Shown here in pieces: positions 62,744-64,000 of a stretch of DNA of 64,000 nucleotides. Source of the DNA: CADEGL01 sp050180485 (GTDB lineage Bacteria > Pseudomonadota > Alphaproteobacteria > CADEGL01). The DNA lies in NCBI GenBank assembly GCA_050180485.1, contig JBFXED010000015.1, positions 1 through 64,000 on the forward strand, written 5' to 3'. Numbering within the stretch: the stretch's first letter is position 1; each line of letters starts with the position of its first letter. A model generated the notes under the pieces. It had not been told where the DNA came from, made no database searches, and saw only the letters and a program-made list of their open reading frames with translations. Made by a program: the position numbers and the translations under genes.

Positions 62744-64000
62744 AGATTCTTCCCTCCGCTTGCCCGCACGATTGTCCCAGCACCTGCGCGCTGGAGGTGG
62801 AGAAGGTCGATTCGCATCATATCGGTCGGGTGCACGGCTCGCGGCGCAACAGCTACACGGCGGGCGTAGTCTGCGCCAAGGTCGCGCGCTATTCCGAGCG
62901 CGTCCACCATCCCGAACGGCTGCGCACGCCGCTGCGCCGCGTGGGCGACAAAGGTGTGGGCTTCGCGGCCTATCAACCCATCGGCTGGGACGACGCCCTC
63001 GACCTGATCGCCGAGAAACTGATCCGTATCGCGGAGCGCGATGGCGCCGAGGCCGTGTGGCCCTACTTCTATGCCGGCACCATGGGCTATGTGCAGCGTG
63101 ACGGCATCGAGCGTCTGCGCCATGTCATGCGCTATTCGCGCCAATACAGCACGATCTGCGTCAAGTTGTCGGACACGGGTTGGATCGCGGGCACGGGCGT
63201 GAAGCGTGGCGTGGATTCGCGCGAAGTTATCGAGTCTGACTTGATCGTCGTCTGGGGCGGCAACCCGGTTTCCACCCAGGTCAATCTGATGACGCACATC
63301 TCGCGTGCCCGGAAGGAGCGCGGCACGAAATTCGTGGTCATCGATCCCTACCGCACGCCGACGGCGGAGCAGGCCGATCTCCACTTGGCCGTGCGGCCGG
63401 GTACGGACGGGGCGCTGGCCTGTGCCGTGATGCACGTGCTGTTCCGCGACGGCATGGCCGACCGCGCCTATCTCGAGAAATACACCGATGCGCCCGCCGA
63501 ACTGGAAGCGCATCTCAAGACCCGCACGCCCGAATGGGCGTCGGCCATCACCGGCCTCTCCGTTCAGGCGATCGAGGATTTCGCCCGCCTCTACGGCCAG
63601 ACCAAGCGCAGTTATATCCGTGTGGGCTATGGCTTCACGCGCATGCGCAACGGCTCGGCCCAGATTCACGCCGTGTCGTCGCTGCCTGCCGTCACGGGCG
63701 CTTGGCAGTATCCCGGCGGCGGTGCCATGTACGGCCAGACCGGCCTCTATCCCTTGGACCGCACGATGATCCAGGGGCTCGACCGGCTCGACAAGAACGT
63801 GCGCAATCTGGACCAGTCGCGCATGGGGCCGATCCTGGTGGGCGAGAAGGACGCTCTGGCGGGCGGCCCGCCGGTGAAGGCGCTGTTCATCCAGAACACC
63901 AATCCGGTCGTGGTCTGCCCCGAATCGGTCAAGATCAACGAAGGCTTTCGCCGCGACGACCTGTTCGTTGCCGTGCATGAGCAGTTCATGACCGACACGG
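62710..64000 (+). CDS. Molybdopterin oxidoreductase, 4Fe-4S containing (N-terminal part, runs off the window)
   Basis: 430 codons are open from ATG 62710 to the window end. N-terminal cluster motif: Cys18, Cys22 and Cys26 in ACPHDCPSTCALEV and a fourth Cys55 in GVVCAKVAR, binding a [4Fe-4S]. ..SDLIVVWGGNPVSTQVNLMT.. and ..KFVVIDPYRTPTAEQADLHL.. are molybdopterin-binding motifs of the DMSO-reductase family. ..NTNPVVVCPE.. supports a BisC/biotin-sulfoxide or related branch. No Tat signal is seen, so probably cytoplasmic. Start could also be ATG 62722 (MPRDPAVEILP). Confidence 0.9.
   Translation, partial: MDVAMPRDPAVEILPSACPHDCPSTCALEVEKVDSHHIGRVHGSRRNSYTAGVVCAKVARYSERVHHPERLRTPLRRVGDKGVGFAAYQPIGWDDALDLIAEKLIRIAERDGAEAVWPYFYAGTMGYVQRDGIERLRHVMRYSRQYSTICVKLSDTGWIAGTGVKRGVDSREVIESDLIVVWGGNPVSTQVNLMTHISRARKERGTKFVVIDPYRTPTAEQADLHLAVRPGTDGALACAVMHVLFRDGMADRAYLEKYTDAPAELEAHLKTRTPEWASAITGLSVQAIEDFARLYGQTKRSYIRVGYGFTRMRNGSAQIHAVSSLPAVTGAWQYPGGGAMYGQTGLYPLDRTMIQGLDRLDKNVRNLDQSRMGPILVGEKDALAGGPPVKALFIQNTNPVVVCPESVKINEGFRRDDLFVAVHEQFMTDT

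Overview
The window is a GC-rich, densely packed bacterial chromosome segment. Gene content points to an alphaproteobacterium of Rhodospirillales or Rhizobiales type: a type II-C CRISPR locus, a LiuR-type leucine degradation operon, a DUF1489 gene, PutA without a ribbon-helix-helix domain, and REP-like intergenic palindromes. No rRNA or tRNA gene was recognised. Family assignments come from reading translations and motifs; no database search was possible.

Layout. 1-2.1 kb: an IclR regulator (cut by the window edge) diverges from a cupin and an FAD amine-oxidase-like gene. 2.1-11.4 kb: small exported proteins, a TPR protein, an APC permease, MgtE, a cupin, an isoprenylcysteine-methyltransferase-like protein, a CmoA-like methyltransferase and a proline-racemase-family enzyme, with an SDR gene remnant between them. 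11.4-16.4 kb: a transposase remnant, then a type II-C CRISPR locus. A tracrRNA diverges from an apparently intact 1045-aa Cas9. The cas1 gene is reduced to its first ~37 codons and fused in frame to cas2. An 8-repeat array follows and is most likely transcribed on the minus strand into a terminator beside cas2. The system looks able to interfere but unable to acquire spacers by itself.

16.7-32.3 kb: an HD hydrolase, then a LiuR-like MerR regulator with a perfect 16-bp palindrome in front. A long, translationally coupled operon for leucine/isovalerate catabolism follows: isovaleryl-CoA dehydrogenase, thiolase, methylcrotonyl-CoA carboxylase subunits, methylglutaconyl-CoA hydratase and HMG-CoA lyase. 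It is interleaved with non-canonical genes: a RidA-family protein, two DUF1989 paralogues, a second acyl-CoA dehydrogenase, an HCCA-isomerase-like protein, a second HD hydrolase, an ion-channel-like membrane protein and a VOC protein.

32.3-41.5 kb: PRC-barrel, TauD-like and amidohydrolase genes. Then comes an AT-richer island (about 35.84-40.75 kb) holding a SIR2-HerA anti-phage module, flanked by an exported SHOCT-like protein and a small CxxC protein. 41.5-46 kb: PutA, a small lipoprotein and an orphan Fe(III)-binding FbpA with a Fur-like box. 46-58.5 kb: a catabolic locus of unknown substrate. A glutamine-synthetase-like ligase, an aldehyde dehydrogenase, an iron alcohol dehydrogenase and a LysR regulator diverge from two tandem HpaB-RidA modules, a DUF1028 protein and two MHS-type transporters. 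58.5-64 kb: an RDD protein, an HCCA-isomerase-like protein, an acyl-CoA synthetase, a DUF3179 protein and the start of a molybdopterin oxidoreductase that runs off the window.
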